Below the pieces are notes generated by a model. It saw only the letters and a program-made list of their open reading frames with translations, had not been told where the DNA came from and searched no databases. Positions 46,308-55,771 of a stretch of 64,000 bases of DNA are shown piece by piece. Every line of letters begins with the position of its first letter. Position 1 is the first letter of the stretch. The translations under genes were made by a program, and so were the position numbers. Source of the DNA: Atopobiaceae bacterium (lineage in GTDB: Bacteria > Actinomycetota > Coriobacteriia > Coriobacteriales > Atopobiaceae); NCBI GenBank assembly GCA_022655215.1, contig JALCUE010000001.1:372001-436000 (forward strand), read 5' to 3'.

Positions 46308-48509
46308 ATGGGGGAGTCTCATACGGACGACGTGATGGCATACGAGGGGTCGACCAGGACGGACGGGCTCCTGAGGGTGAGTGCCGCGACGCTGCTCCAT
46401 GGCGCCCTGGCGACGACGCCTGTGGCCCCCGCAGACGTCCCCCACACGGCCGGGACCGGCTGGGTGCGGCCTTGGAGGGTCACTCCCGGCCAGGTCAGGG
46501 CACTTGGCAGCTGCATGGCCTGGCACCCAGGCCACCACGTGCAGATGTCGCGCTGCACGAGTGGCATCTCGCTGGAGTTCGTGACCGATGCCGACGAGGT
46601 CGTCTGCGAGGTCGTCTGTGACGACGAGTACGCCGAGACGGCGGGCGTGCTCGGCGTGGTCGACTCCGTGGCGGGCCACGCGAGGCAGCCCCACGACGGC
46701 GTCTCCTGCGACGTGGACGGGCGCCATCTCCCGCCTCGCCTCCCGGAGGACGGGCGGTTCGCCCTCGAGTTCCAGCTGGCCGAGGGCCCCGCTCCCGCTC
46801 CGGGGACCACGCGACCGCAGCCCTCGGGCTCCGTCCACATACTCCCGGGCTTCGGCCCGGAGCACCATGTCCGCATCTGGCTCCCGTGCCTTCGAGGCTG
46901 TGCCATACGTGACGTCGTCTGCGACGGCTCGCACATCACGCCCGTCGGCGAGCGGGCGCGCCTTCTCGTGTTGGGCGACTCGATATCGCAGGGCTTCGTC
47001 GCGGGAGACCCCGCCTTCACCTGGCCCGTGCGCGTCTCATCCATGCTCGGGCTCGATCCTCTCGACCAGGCCATCTCCGGCCAGGTGTTCCAGGAGAGCT
47101 CGCTTCCCTGCGCCGATGCCGTGGGCTCGCCCGTCGCGATCGTGGTCGCGTACGGCGAGAACTACCGCTGGCAGCCCTGCGGCCGGGCGGAGGTCGCGCG
47201 TGACGTGCGGGCGTATCTCGACCGCGTGGCGCGGCAGTGGCCCGACGTGCCCACGCTCGTCGTGACGCCCACCTGGCACTCGCCCGAGAACGCCCCGGTC
47301 CATCCTCGCAGCTGCTTCGATGACGTGGCTTCCATCATCGCGCGTGAGGCGGCCCGCCATCCGTCCATGCGTCTGGCCCAAGGTTCCATGCTCCTCGACC
47401 ATGAGGTCGCGCTGCTTGCGGACGCATGTGAGCATCCGTCCGCGGAGGGCCTCGCCATGATCGCGACCCGCGTCGCGTCGCTCCTGGGCGAGATGGTCCC
47501 CGGCCTGTCCTCGTCCCCTTCGGCCGCTGCCGCGCGTCCACGTGAGACCGACCTGCGGCAGGCCGACGTCCGTCGCACGACGCCGAGGAGAGCCGTGCGG
47601 CGCGAGGAGGGACCGCGTGAGTCACAGCGAGGTGCGCCCTCGCCCATTGATCCTGAGATACCGAGGCAGATGTCCCTCTTTGACGTCGTGGGGACCACTG
47701 ATACGGAAGGGGAGAGTGAAGGCATGACCGACGAGAAGAAGGGGACCGCACGGGTCTCGGGAGGACAGGGGACGGATGGCGCCGCGAAGGCGGACGACCT
47801 CGCGGCGACGGCGCTCGAGGTGCTCGAGGCGGGTCCCGCGCGCTGCTTCCCCCTGGCCGAGACGATCCGCCGTGGCATCGGAGAGGTGAGGTTCGCCGAG
47901 GAGGGTGCGGTGCTGCTCGTGCTCCCCGACGGCAACCAGATGCTCTATGCCCCCGACGTCGCGCTGGGCGAGAAAGTCGTGCGCGAGCTCATGGAGCCCA
48001 CGCTCGTGACCCTCTCCACGCCCTCGCTCGCCGGCGTCGTGCATGACGCGCTCGGGCTTGACGGCACGCCGGAGCCCTTCCATCTCGCCATCTACCAGAG
48101 GACGGAGCCGCTCGAGGTGGCGGATGGCCTCGAGTGCCGCATCCTGGGCGAGGAGTACGCGTCCACCATCCGCGACCACTACTCGCATCCCGAGTTCTTC
48201 ACCATGGACGAGTTCCGCCGCCGCTGCCGCGAGGGTCTCATGATCGGCGGCTTCGACGCGGCGGGCGAGCTCGTGGGCTACATCGGCAACCACGTGGAGG
48301 GGAGCATGGGGATGCTCGAGGTGTTCGACGGCTTCCGTCGACACGGCTATGCCACCATCCTCGAGTCCGCGAAGGTGAACCACGAGCTTTCGCAGGGCCA
48401 CGTGCCCTGGGCCCAGATCTTCCTCGGAAACGAGGCGTCCATCGCCCTGCAGCGCCGTCTCGGTCTCACGCTCACGCCCGCAGACGAGCAGTGCTTCATC
48501 GCTGGCTGA
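46308..48509 (+). CDS. SGNH-hydrolase / GNAT-acetyltransferase fusion
   Basis: A 733-residue two-domain protein. The N-terminal half has a beta-rich lead (like the carbohydrate-binding N-domain of two-domain SGNH esterases), then the block I motif VLGDSISQG at about residues 220-228. Related proteins use Ser/Asp/His for deacylation. A charged Arg-rich linker contains QMSLFD at about 454. The C-terminal half (about 600-733) is GNAT-like, with GELVGYIGNHVEGSMGMLEV, FRRHGYAT and LGNEASIALQRRLG. An in-frame ATG at 47724 preceded by GGGGAG could give the GNAT part alone. The start could instead be GTG 46332 or ATG 46335; 46308 has AAGGGG. Function of the fusion is unknown. Confidence 0.75.
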   Translation: MGESHTDDVMAYEGSTRTDGLLRVSAATLLHGALATTPVAPADVPHTAGTGWVRPWRVTPGQVRALGSCMAWHPGHHVQMSRCTSGISLEFVTDADEVVCEVVCDDEYAETAGVLGVVDSVAGHARQPHDGVSCDVDGRHLPPRLPEDGRFALEFQLAEGPAPAPGTTRPQPSGSVHILPGFGPEHHVRIWLPCLRGCAIRDVVCDGSHITPVGERARLLVLGDSISQGFVAGDPAFTWPVRVSSMLGLDPLDQAISGQVFQESSLPCADAVGSPVAIVVAYGENYRWQPCGRAEVARDVRAYLDRVARQWPDVPTLVVTPTWHSPENAPVHPRSCFDDVASIIAREAARHPSMRLAQGSMLLDHEVALLADACEHPSAEGLAMIATRVASLLGEMVPGLSSSPSAAAARPRETDLRQADVRRTTPRRAVRREEGPRESQRGAPSPIDPEIPRQMSLFDVVGTTDTEGESEGMTDEKKGTARVSGGQGTDGAAKADDLAATALEVLEAGPARCFPLAETIRRGIGEVRFAEEGAVLLVLPDGNQMLYAPDVALGEKVVRELMEPTLVTLSTPSLAGVVHDALGLDGTPEPFHLAIYQRTEPLEVADGLECRILGEEYASTIRDHYSHPEFFTMDEFRRRCREGLMIGGFDAAGELVGYIGNHVEGSMGMLEVFDGFRRHGYATILESAKVNHELSQGHVPWAQIFLGNEASIALQRRLGLTLTPADEQCFIAG

Positions 48510-48521
48510 CGCGGAAGGCCC

Positions 48522-48704
48522 CTAGGACTCCGAGCCCTTCTCGCCCGACCTCCCCTTGGGGAGTCTCCCGGCCTTGCGCAGCGCCTCCCGCAGGATGAAC
48601 TCCACCTGCGAGTTGGCGCTGCGCATGTCATCGGCGGCCCAGCGCTCGACGGCCTCCCAGACCTCCGGGTCGATCCTCAGTGGGTACTGCTTGCGCTTGG
48701 CCAT
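48522..48704 (-). CDS. Small ribbon-helix-helix (Arc-type) protein
   Basis: A 60-residue basic protein. The pattern KQYPLRIDPEVWEAVERWA, then a helix ending VEFILREALRKAG, is that of Arc/MetJ-like ribbon-helix-helix DNA-binding proteins. GAGG lies nine bases before ATG 48704. It starts 14 bases after the SPFH gene stop, so both are probably one operon. The conserved pairing of an SPFH protein with a short Arc-like protein is seen in other actinobacteria, but its role is unclear. It may autoregulate the operon. Confidence 0.78.
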   Translation of the reverse strand: MAKRKQYPLRIDPEVWEAVERWAADDMRSANSQVEFILREALRKAGRLPKGRSGEKGSES

Positions 48705-48718
48705 GGCCTGATACCTCT

Positions 48719-49729
48719 TCAGCCCTGGTAGAGCGTGCCGGCGTTCAGCACGGGCTGGGCCTCTGACTCGCCGCACAGCACCACCATGAGGTTCGACGCC
48801 ATGGAGGCCTTGCGCTCGTCGTCCAGGTCGATGGTGCCGCTCGTGGAGAGCTCCTTCACGGCCATGTCCACCATGGACACGGCACCCTCCACGATCTTCT
48901 TGCGTGCCGCGATGATGGCCTCGGCCTGCTGACGGCGAAGCATGGCCTGGGCGATCTCGGGGGCGTAGGCGAGGTGGGTGAGGCGGGCGTCGTCCACGGC
49001 CACGCCTGCGGGGGCGAGGCGCTCGGTCAGCTCGGCCTTGAGCGACTCGGACACCTCCTCGATGTTCGAGCGCAGCGTGATGGTGACGGAGCTGTCGGAC
49101 GTGTCCTCCATGTGGTCGTAGGCGTAGATGCTCGCCACGTGGCGCAGCGCCGTCTCGGCCTGCATGTCGACGAACTCCTCGTAGTCGTCCACGTCGAACA
49201 TGGCCTTGGCGGTGTCGTCCACATGCCACACCACGACGTTGGCGATCTCGATGGGGTTGCCCATCTTGTCGTTCACCTTGAGGTGCTCGCCGTTGAGGGT
49301 GCGGGCGCGGACGCTCACCTTGGAGTTGCCGGTGCGGTGCTTGCCACCGCCCAGGCCGCTCTCGGAGAGCGCCGCTGCGAGGCCCGTGCTGCCGGAGTTG
49401 CCGAGGTTCCTCGAGTAGAACGGGTTCGCCCAGCGAAATCCCTGCTCGCGTACGGTGCCCGCGTACTTGCCGAACAGCACGCACACGCGCGCCTGCCCGG
49501 GCTGCACCGTGAAGAAGCCGTTGCAGGGGATCCAGATGAGACACCAGATGAGGATGGCGGCGATCATGCCCATGTAGGCCGACAGGGGCGCGACGCGCCC
49601 GTAGGCGTCATAGGTGGACTGGATGAGGATGGATTGCGTGAAGAGCACGACGCTCAGGATGATGACGACGACAACACCGACGAGCATGGCCCAACCGCTC
49701 ACGGACCGACCCTTCGTCTCAACGCTCAT
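48719..49729 (-). CDS. SPFH/band 7 (stomatin-like) membrane protein
   Basis: A 336-residue protein. Two N-terminal membrane segments (about 13-33 and 52-72) are followed by the SPFH domain ([58 protein letters not shown]) and an Ala/Glu-rich C-terminal helix. Such proteins scaffold membrane microdomains or control membrane proteases. The start ATG 49729 has GAGGAA upstream. A perfect TTGACA (49830-49825, minus strand) is a candidate -35, with the palindrome GTGATATCAC between it and the gene. Confidence 0.87.
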   Translation of the reverse strand: MSVETKGRSVSGWAMLVGVVVVIILSVVLFTQSILIQSTYDAYGRVAPLSAYMGMIAAILIWCLIWIPCNGFFTVQPGQARVCVLFGKYAGTVREQGFRWANPFYSRNLGNSGSTGLAAALSESGLGGGKHRTGNSKVSVRARTLNGEHLKVNDKMGNPIEIANVVVWHVDDTAKAMFDVDDYEEFVDMQAETALRHVASIYAYDHMEDTSDSSVTITLRSNIEEVSESLKAELTERLAPAGVAVDDARLTHLAYAPEIAQAMLRRQQAEAIIAARKKIVEGAVSMVDMAVKELSTSGTIDLDDERKASMASNLMVVLCGESEAQPVLNAGTLYQG

Positions 49730-49803
49730 GTTGGTTCCTCTCTTGACGCGGGGCCGGACCTTGCCCGTCCCGCTGACGCGGACCACCCGCGTCGTGAGAC
49801 CAG

Positions 49804-49830
49804 TGTGATATCACGTTGATTCCCTGTCAA
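49804..49830 (-). promoter_or_regulatory. Promoter/operator candidate for the SPFH operon
   Basis: A perfect TTGACA at 49830-49825 on the minus strand, followed downstream by the exact 10-bp palindrome GTGATATCAC (49804-49813). The -10 box is not clear; the palindrome may be the operator of the ribbon-helix-helix protein. Confidence 0.45.
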
Positions 49831-49862
49831 GAGGAATCGGACTCGTCAGACCAGCGGGGTAT

Positions 49863-49876
49863 AGAACATCTGTACG
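49863..49876 (+). promoter_or_regulatory. LexA-like SOS box before uvrB
   Basis: AGAACATCTGTACG matches the Gram-positive LexA consensus (CGAAC-N4-GTTCG) at all but two of its ten defined positions. It overlaps the region 17 bp upstream of a TACACT -10 box (49894-49899), a position where a bound repressor would block transcription. Confidence 0.6.
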
Positions 49877-49954
49877 TATATGACGGCACGGGGTACACTG
49901 GTGATGCATGTGCGTGGGAACGGACCACGCGGGACCGTCCGGAGGAGGCGTGAG

Positions 49955-52171
49955 GTGGGGGAGAGCGAAGGAAGCGTCACGTCGCCGTCCGAGGGCGTGG
50001 AGAGGTTCGGCGGGGAACTCCGCCGCTTCGGCATGGAGGAGGAAGGCACGCCGCTGCACGTGGTGGCCCCCTATGAGCCCTCCGGCGACCAGCCCCAGGC
50101 CATAGCCAAGCTCGCCCAAGGCGTGCGCGACGGCCTGCGCTACCAGACGCTCCTGGGCGTCACGGGCTCGGGCAAGACCTTCTCCATGGCCAAGACCATC
50201 GAGGCCGTGAACAAGCCCACCCTCATCATGGAGCCCAACAAGACGCTGGCCGCCCAGGTGGCGAGCGAGATGCGCGAGCTCTTCCCCGACAACACGGTCG
50301 TCTACTTCGTGAGTTACTACGACTACTACCAGCCCGAGGCCTACGTGCCCCAGTCGGACACCTACATCGAGAAGGACTCCTCCATAAACGAGGAGGTCGA
50401 GAAGCTCCGTCACCAGGCCACCTCGAGCCTGCTGTCGCGTCGCGACGTCATCTGCGTCGCGTCCGTCTCCTGCATCTACGGCATCGGCAGCCCGCAGGAC
50501 TACGCGGGCCTGGCCCCCAACGTGGACAAGGAGGTCCCCCTCGAGCGCGACGAGCTCATCCGCGAGCTCATAGACATCCAGTACGACCGCAACGACTTCG
50601 ACCTCTCGCGTGGCACCTTCCGCGTCCGCGGCGACGTCGTGGACGTGTTCCCGCCCTATGCCGAGCACCCCCTGCGCATCGGCTTCTTCGGGGACGAGGT
50701 CGAGCTCATCGCCGACGTGGACGAGGTCACGGGCGAGCTCCTGCGGGAGTATGACGCCATCCCCATCTGGCCTGCGTCCCACTACGTCACCGAGAGGCCC
50801 AAGATCAACCATGCCCTCGAGACGATAAACGACGAGCTCACCGATCGTCTCGCCCAGCTCAAGGCCGAGAACAAGCTCCTGGAGGCGCAGCGTCTGAAGG
50901 AGCGCACGGCCTACGACCTCGAGATGCTCGAGAACATGGGCTACTGCAACGGCATCGAGAACTACTCGCGCCACCTCGACGGCCGCAAGCCCGGCGAGCC
51001 GCCCTACACGCTCATCGACTACTTCCCCAAGGACATGCTCTGCATCATCGACGAGTCGCACGTCACCGTGCCGCAGATCCGCGGCATGCACGAGGGCGAC
51101 CGCTCACGCAAGGTCACGTTGGTGGAGCATGGCTTCCGCCTCCCCTCCGCCCTGGACAACCGCCCGCTGCGATTCGACGAGTTCGAGAGCCGCATCCCGC
51201 AGTTCATCTACGTCTCCGCCACGCCGGGCGACTACGAGGAGTCCGTGAGCCAGCAGACGGTCGAGCAGCTCATCCGTCCCACCGGCCTTCTCGACCCCAG
51301 GATCGACGTCCGTCCCGTGCGCGGGCAGATCGACGACCTCGTGGGGGAGATACACGAGCGCACCGCCCGCCACGAGCGCGTGCTCGTGACCACGCTCACC
51401 AAGCGCATGGCCGAGGACCTCACCGACCACCTCCTCGACCAGGGCATACACGTCAACTACATGCACTCCGACACCAAGACGCTCGACCGCGTGGACATCC
51501 TGCGCGACCTGCGTACCGGCAAGATCGACGTGCTCGTGGGGATCAACCTCCTCCGCGAGGGCCTCGACCTGCCGGAGGTCTCGCTCGTGGCCATACTCGA
51601 CGCCGACAAGGAGGGCTTCCTGAGGAACCGCCGCAGCCTGATCCAGACCATGGGCCGAGCCGCCAGGAACGTCTCCGGCGAGGTCATCATGTATGCGGAC
51701 ACCGTGACCGACTCCATGCGCGTCGCCATCGACGAGACGCGTCGCCGTCGTGCCATCCAGGAGGCCTACAACACCGAGCACGGCATCGAGCCCAAGACGG
51801 TGAGGAAGGCCATAAGCGACATCTCGAGCTTCATCAACGAGGCCTCCGCCTCCGTGGACAAGCGCGAGCGCGTGGACGGCGAGTTCTTCACGCCCAGCTC
51901 GTCCACCACCGCCGAGGCCGTGGCGGCCGAGCTGGCGAGCCTTCCCAAGGACGAGGTCATGCGGCTCATCTCCTCCCTCGAGGAGGACATGGCCACGGCG
52001 AGCGAGGAGATGGACTTCGAGGCCGCGGCGGCCCTGCGTGACCAGCTCGTCGAGCTCAAGAGCCAGGTCGAGGGGACGAGCGAGGAGGACGTCATGCGCA
52101 GGCTCAAGGCCGGTGCCCGCAAGGGGAGCGCACACGCCACGCGCCGACGCTTCCATCCGCACAAGGGCTGA
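49955..52171 (+). CDS. uvrB: Excinuclease ABC subunit B
   Basis: Nucleotide-excision-repair helicase-like subunit that verifies DNA damage and recruits UvrC. At 738 residues it has Walker A GVTGSGKT at about 68-75, the beta-hairpin region [22 protein letters not shown], helicase motifs through MGRAARN, and a C-terminal UVR domain ([20 protein letters not shown]) that binds UvrC. The start is GTG 49955: GGAGGAGG lies six bases upstream, giving a 30-residue N-terminal lead before [18 protein letters not shown] 50033 would remove that lead but lacks a ribosome site. It is probably SOS-regulated through the LexA-like box 80-90 bp upstream. Confidence 0.96.
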   Translation: MGESEGSVTSPSEGVERFGGELRRFGMEEEGTPLHVVAPYEPSGDQPQAIAKLAQGVRDGLRYQTLLGVTGSGKTFSMAKTIEAVNKPTLIMEPNKTLAAQVASEMRELFPDNTVVYFVSYYDYYQPEAYVPQSDTYIEKDSSINEEVEKLRHQATSSLLSRRDVICVASVSCIYGIGSPQDYAGLAPNVDKEVPLERDELIRELIDIQYDRNDFDLSRGTFRVRGDVVDVFPPYAEHPLRIGFFGDEVELIADVDEVTGELLREYDAIPIWPASHYVTERPKINHALETINDELTDRLAQLKAENKLLEAQRLKERTAYDLEMLENMGYCNGIENYSRHLDGRKPGEPPYTLIDYFPKDMLCIIDESHVTVPQIRGMHEGDRSRKVTLVEHGFRLPSALDNRPLRFDEFESRIPQFIYVSATPGDYEESVSQQTVEQLIRPTGLLDPRIDVRPVRGQIDDLVGEIHERTARHERVLVTTLTKRMAEDLTDHLLDQGIHVNYMHSDTKTLDRVDILRDLRTGKIDVLVGINLLREGLDLPEVSLVAILDADKEGFLRNRRSLIQTMGRAARNVSGEVIMYADTVTDSMRVAIDETRRRRAIQEAYNTEHGIEPKTVRKAISDISSFINEASASVDKRERVDGEFFTPSSSTTAEAVAAELASLPKDEVMRLISSLEEDMATASEEMDFEAAAALRDQLVELKSQVEGTSEEDVMRRLKAGARKGSAHATRRRFHPHKG

Positions 52172-52263
52172 GCGATCCTCCGCCGTCGCGCCACCGGCCC
52201 GCACCGCGGGCACCGCTGGCCCTACCGTTGCCCGATTCGCCTCGTTTGTGGTGGCTGGCAACA

Positions 52264-52286
52264 TGTACTTGGATTATTGTACAAGT
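52264..52286. promoter_or_regulatory. Interleaved inverted repeats upstream of the PTS pair
   Basis: In an AT-rich patch of the 259-bp gap, TGTAC (52264-52268) pairs with GTACA (52279-52283). ACTTG (52267-52271) also pairs with CAAGT (52282-52286), both with ten-base spacers. This could be a sugar-regulator operator; the regulator is unknown. Confidence 0.4.
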
Positions 52287-52430
52287 AAGGGGCGTCCGTC
52301 CCAAGGCGAGAGCATGCCCGAGCATGAGGCTTCCCGCTGGGACCCGATGCTATGATGGCGTTCGGAGAGACCTTGGGACGACGCGCCCCCAGCACGCCAT
52401 CCGCCATGTCACAGTGAAAGGGAGAGCCAC

Positions 52431-52901
52431 ATGACCAAAGCAGACACCAGCCTGTTCAAGCCCGACCTCGTCTTCTTCGACCTCGAGGCCCCCAACACGG
52501 ATGCGTTCTTCGGCGAGCTGGGCCGCAGGCTCTCCGAGAAGGGCTACATCAAGGACACCTGGCTCGACGCGATCAGGATCCGCGAGGAGAACTACCCCAC
52601 GGGCCTTCCCACGCCGGGAGTCGGCATCGCCATTCCCCACACCGATCCCGAGAACCTGGTCAAGCCCTACATCGCCGTCATCAAGCCGAAGACCCCCATC
52701 GTCTTCGAGGCCATGGCCGGCATGGGCGACCCCGTCCACGCGCAGCTCATCGTCAACCTCGGCGTCCAGCACGAGGGCGGTCAGGTGCAGGTGCTCCAGA
52801 ACCTCATGAACATCTTCATGAACTCCGACGCGGTGGCCGACATCATGGCTCAGACCACGGGCGAGGGAATGGTCTCCACCATCACCAAGTACTTCGAGTA
52901 G
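52431..52901 (+). CDS. PTS EIIA component (GatA/fructose-mannitol type)
   Basis: A 156-residue PTS_EIIA_2-domain protein that accepts phosphate from HPr at H70 (IAIPHTDPEN) and passes it to EIIB. Helices and spacing are those of galactitol-type EIIA. The start ATG 52431 has GGGAGAG upstream. The EIIB gene follows after 52 bp and no EIIC gene follows, so the sugar and the permease are not known. Confidence 0.88.
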   Translation: MTKADTSLFKPDLVFFDLEAPNTDAFFGELGRRLSEKGYIKDTWLDAIRIREENYPTGLPTPGVGIAIPHTDPENLVKPYIAVIKPKTPIVFEAMAGMGDPVHAQLIVNLGVQHEGGQVQVLQNLMNIFMNSDAVADIMAQTTGEGMVSTITKYFE

Positions 52902-52953
52902 AATCCCCCACAGGGGCCTTGGGCCCGGACGCTTAATCCGACGGGAGGATTTC

Positions 52954-53238
52954 ATGGCTGCAAAGGTTATCGTCGCATGTGGATCGGGTGTCGCCACATC
53001 CCAGACGGTGGCGAGCAAGGTCAGCCGTCTCCTTCAGGAGCGCGGCGTCGACGCTGACGTCGAGGCCGTGGACATCAAGTCCCTGAGGCAGCACATCAAG
53101 ACCGCCGATGCCTACATCTCCGTCGTCAAGACCGATGACGAGTTCGACATCCCCGTGTTCAATGGCGTGAGCTTCCTCACTGGCATGGGTCAGGACGCCG
53201 AGCTCGAGAAGCTCATCTCCGTCATCAAGGACAAGTAG
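52954..53238 (+). CDS. PTS EIIB component (GatB type)
   Basis: A 94-residue cytoplasmic EIIB of the galactitol family. The phospho-acceptor is C9 in VACGSGVATSQTV, in the P-loop at the N-terminus. GGGAGG precedes ATG 52954. It forms a pair with the EIIA upstream and is followed by a hairpin terminator and a non-PTS gene, so EIIC must be encoded elsewhere or the pair has a regulatory use. Confidence 0.9.
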   Translation: MAAKVIVACGSGVATSQTVASKVSRLLQERGVDADVEAVDIKSLRQHIKTADAYISVVKTDDEFDIPVFNGVSFLTGMGQDAELEKLISVIKDK

Positions 53239-53241
53239 GTT

Positions 53242-53270
53242 CGCCGTCGGCCTCGGCCGGCGGCGTTCCC
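53242..53270 (+). terminator. Terminator-like hairpin after EIIB
   Basis: CGCCGTCGGC (53242-53251) pairs with GCCGGCGGCG (53256-53265) with one G-U pair, then TTCCC. Confidence 0.6.
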
Positions 53271-53407
53271 TTCGGGTCCTCTCATCACCTTCCCGACATA
53301 ATCTAGCAAACAGAATTAGGTCATCTGGTTTTATGAACTAGATGCTGCTACCATCGTGTCAGGCGGAGGGCGAGTCCCCCCGCATCACCGCACGATCGGA
53401 GGCACTC

Positions 53408-54088
53408 ATGTCAGGTCAGACGTCAGTCGCGGCGGCCATGCCACCCAAGGGGAGTCAGCGTCAGTACACGACCGGCGAGGAGATCGCCAACGCGACCTCG
53501 CATGGCGTGGGGGCGCTCCTGGCCATCGCCGCGATCGTGCTGCTCATCGTGAAGGCCGTCTCCGATGGCGGGGGAGTGCTCCTCGCAGCCGGTCTCGTGT
53601 TCGGCATCACCCTCCTGCTCGAGTACCTCTTCTCGACCCTCTACCACGCCATACAGCCGCCCGCGGCGAAGAGGGTCCTGCGCATCTTCGACCACAGCGC
53701 CATCTATCTGCTCATCGCCGGCACCTACACGCCCTTCGCCCTCGTCACGCTTGCGAACGACGGGGGGATCGTGCTGTTCGGCGTCGTGTGGGCCATCGCG
53801 ATCGCCGGCATCGTCTGCGAGGCGTTCCTGCGCGAGAGGCAGCCCAAGTGGGTCTCCGCTGCCATCTACCTGGGGATGGGCTGGCTCGTCGTGGTGAGGC
53901 TCCCGTCGCTGGTGACGCTCCTGCCCGTGGCGGCGCTCGCCCTGCTCGTTGCGGGAGGGCTCGCCTACACCGTGGGGACGGCGTTCTACGTGGCCAAGAA
54001 CAAGCCCTACATGCACTTCGTCTGGCATCTGTTCGTGCTGGCCGGGAGCGTCTGCCACTTCCTGGCGGTCATCCTCTTCGTCATCTGA
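53408..54088 (+). CDS. Hemolysin III / PAQR-family membrane protein
   Basis: A 226-residue integral membrane protein with seven hydrophobic segments. The family motifs are EEIANATSHGVGALL, STLYHAI with FDHSAIYLLIAGTYTPF, and HFVWHLFVLAGSVCHF. The conserved Asp, Ser and three His residues form the putative zinc site of PAQR proteins. ATG 53408 has GGAGG six bases upstream; an in-frame ATG at 53342 has none. Bacterial members are called TrhA/YqfA and are linked to membrane-lipid homeostasis; haemolytic activity is not established. Confidence 0.9.
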   Translation: MSGQTSVAAAMPPKGSQRQYTTGEEIANATSHGVGALLAIAAIVLLIVKAVSDGGGVLLAAGLVFGITLLLEYLFSTLYHAIQPPAAKRVLRIFDHSAIYLLIAGTYTPFALVTLANDGGIVLFGVVWAIAIAGIVCEAFLRERQPKWVSAAIYLGMGWLVVVRLPSLVTLLPVAALALLVAGGLAYTVGTAFYVAKNKPYMHFVWHLFVLAGSVCHFLAVILFVI

Positions 54089-54100
54089 GGGAGAGGCACC

Positions 54101-55771
54101 CTAGCGCCGTGTGGGCTCCGCGTCGGCGAGGAGCGCCTCGGCGCAGCGCAGACCATCCGTCGCGGCGCTCATGATGCCGCCGGCGTAGCCCGCGCCCTCA
54201 CCGCATGGGAAGAGACCCCTGCAGCTCACGGACTGCCCGTCATCCCCGCGCGTCACGCGCACGGGTGAGCTCGAGCGCGTCTCCACTCCGGTGAGGACGG
54301 CATCGGTCGAGGCGAACCCCTTGAGGTGCCTGTCCATGCGCGGGATGGCGGCACGGAGCGTCCCCACGACCTTCTCGGGCAGACAGCCGTCTATGCTTCC
54401 CCAGCTCACGCCACGTGGGTAGGTGGGGGAGACGGAACCCTGCGCGCTCGAAGGCGTTCCGGCGAGGAAGTCGCCCACGAGCTGCGCCGGCGCCACGAAG
54501 GCACCTCCACCTGCGGCGAAGGCCGCCCTCTCGCACCTGCGCTGCAGCTCGACGCCCGCAAGCGGGTCGTCGCCCGGGAGGTCGGCCGGACCGACGTTCG
54601 CCAGGAGGCCGGAGTTCGCGTTCGTGCCCGCACGGTCGGACAGGCTCATCCCGTTCGTCACGACGCCGCCCTGCTCGGAGGCGGCGGCCACGACGTAGCC
54701 CCCGGGGCACATGCAGAACGAGTAGGCGCTCCTGCCGTCCCTGAGATGCTCGACGAGCTTGTAGGGGGCCGCGCCCAACGCCGGGTTGCCGGCCGCGGAG
54801 CCGTACTGGTCGCGGTCGACCATCTCCTGCAGGTGCTCGATCCTCACGCCCATCGCGAAGGTCTTCCTCTCGAGCGTGACGCCACGGTCGCGGAGCAGCT
54901 CGAGGACGTCGCGGGCGGAGTGTCCGCAGGCGAGGACCAGGTGCGTGCAGGGGATCGTCTCCTCCACCACGAGGCCGCCCTCGCCGACGTGCTCGAGCGT
55001 GACCGAGCGGACGTTCCCACCGGTCACGTCGACGTCCACGAGCCTCGTGCGCATGCGGCACTCGCCGCCGAGCGAGTCTATCCTGTTCATCACGTTGGTG
55101 ACGACGCCGGGCAGCACGTCCGAGCCGATGTGGGGCTTCGCGTCCCAGAGGATCTGCCTCTGGGCGCCCGCCTCCACGAACGTCTCGAGGATGAGGCGGT
55201 GTGCCGGGCTCTTCGTGCCGGTCTGGAGCTTGCCGTCCGAGAAGGTCCCCGCGCCGCCGAGGCCGAACTGCACGTTGCTCTCCGGGTCGAGCTCGCCCGT
55301 CAGGTTGAAGCGCTCGATCGCGCCATGGCGGCGTTCGGCGTCGTCCCCGCGGTCGACCAGCAGGGGCTCGAGGCCGGCGTTGGCGAGGGCCAGGGCGCAG
55401 AAGAGTCCCGCGCATCCCGCACCCACCACGACGGGCCTCTCCTCGAGGGGATGTCGCGTGCGGGCGGGGAGTCGATAGGGATCGTCGTCCACATGGGCGA
55501 CGCCCTTGGCCTCGCCTCTGGCCTCGAGATGTGCGAGGAGGTTCCTCTCGGCGTTCGAGCCGCCGCGCAGCGTGGTGCGCACGGTGAGGGTCATGACGAC
55601 GTTGGGCCTCTTGCGTGCGTCGATGGACTTGCGCCTGAGTTCGACGCTCGTCACCTCATCCGGGGCGAGGTGGAGCCTTCTCAACAGGGCCGACCTGGCC
55701 TGACGCTCGTCGGTGGCGGCCGAGCCGTCGAGCCGTGCGATGGGGACCCTCAGGTTGGTGACCTCGATCAT
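54101..55771 (-). CDS. FAD-dependent dehydrogenase-like protein (COG2509 type)
   Basis: A 556-residue flavoprotein. The N-terminal 90 or so residues form a ferredoxin-like lead, followed by a Rossmann FAD site (PVVVGAGCAGLFCALALANAGL) near residues 105-126. Further conserved blocks are FGLGGAGTFSDGKLQTGTKS, GVRIEHLQEMVD, CMCPGGYVV and, near the C-terminus, FPCGEGAGYAGGIMSAATDG. ATG 55771 overlaps the stop of the upstream BaiN-like gene (ATGA). Relatives are uncharacterised dehydrogenases; the substrate is unknown. Confidence 0.87.
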   Translation of the reverse strand: MIEVTNLRVPIARLDGSAATDERQARSALLRRLHLAPDEVTSVELRRKSIDARKRPNVVMTLTVRTTLRGGSNAERNLLAHLEARGEAKGVAHVDDDPYRLPARTRHPLEERPVVVGAGCAGLFCALALANAGLEPLLVDRGDDAERRHGAIERFNLTGELDPESNVQFGLGGAGTFSDGKLQTGTKSPAHRLILETFVEAGAQRQILWDAKPHIGSDVLPGVVTNVMNRIDSLGGECRMRTRLVDVDVTGGNVRSVTLEHVGEGGLVVEETIPCTHLVLACGHSARDVLELLRDRGVTLERKTFAMGVRIEHLQEMVDRDQYGSAAGNPALGAAPYKLVEHLRDGRSAYSFCMCPGGYVVAAASEQGGVVTNGMSLSDRAGTNANSGLLANVGPADLPGDDPLAGVELQRRCERAAFAAGGGAFVAPAQLVGDFLAGTPSSAQGSVSPTYPRGVSWGSIDGCLPEKVVGTLRAAIPRMDRHLKGFASTDAVLTGVETRSSSPVRVTRGDDGQSVSCRGLFPCGEGAGYAGGIMSAATDGLRCAEALLADAEPTRR

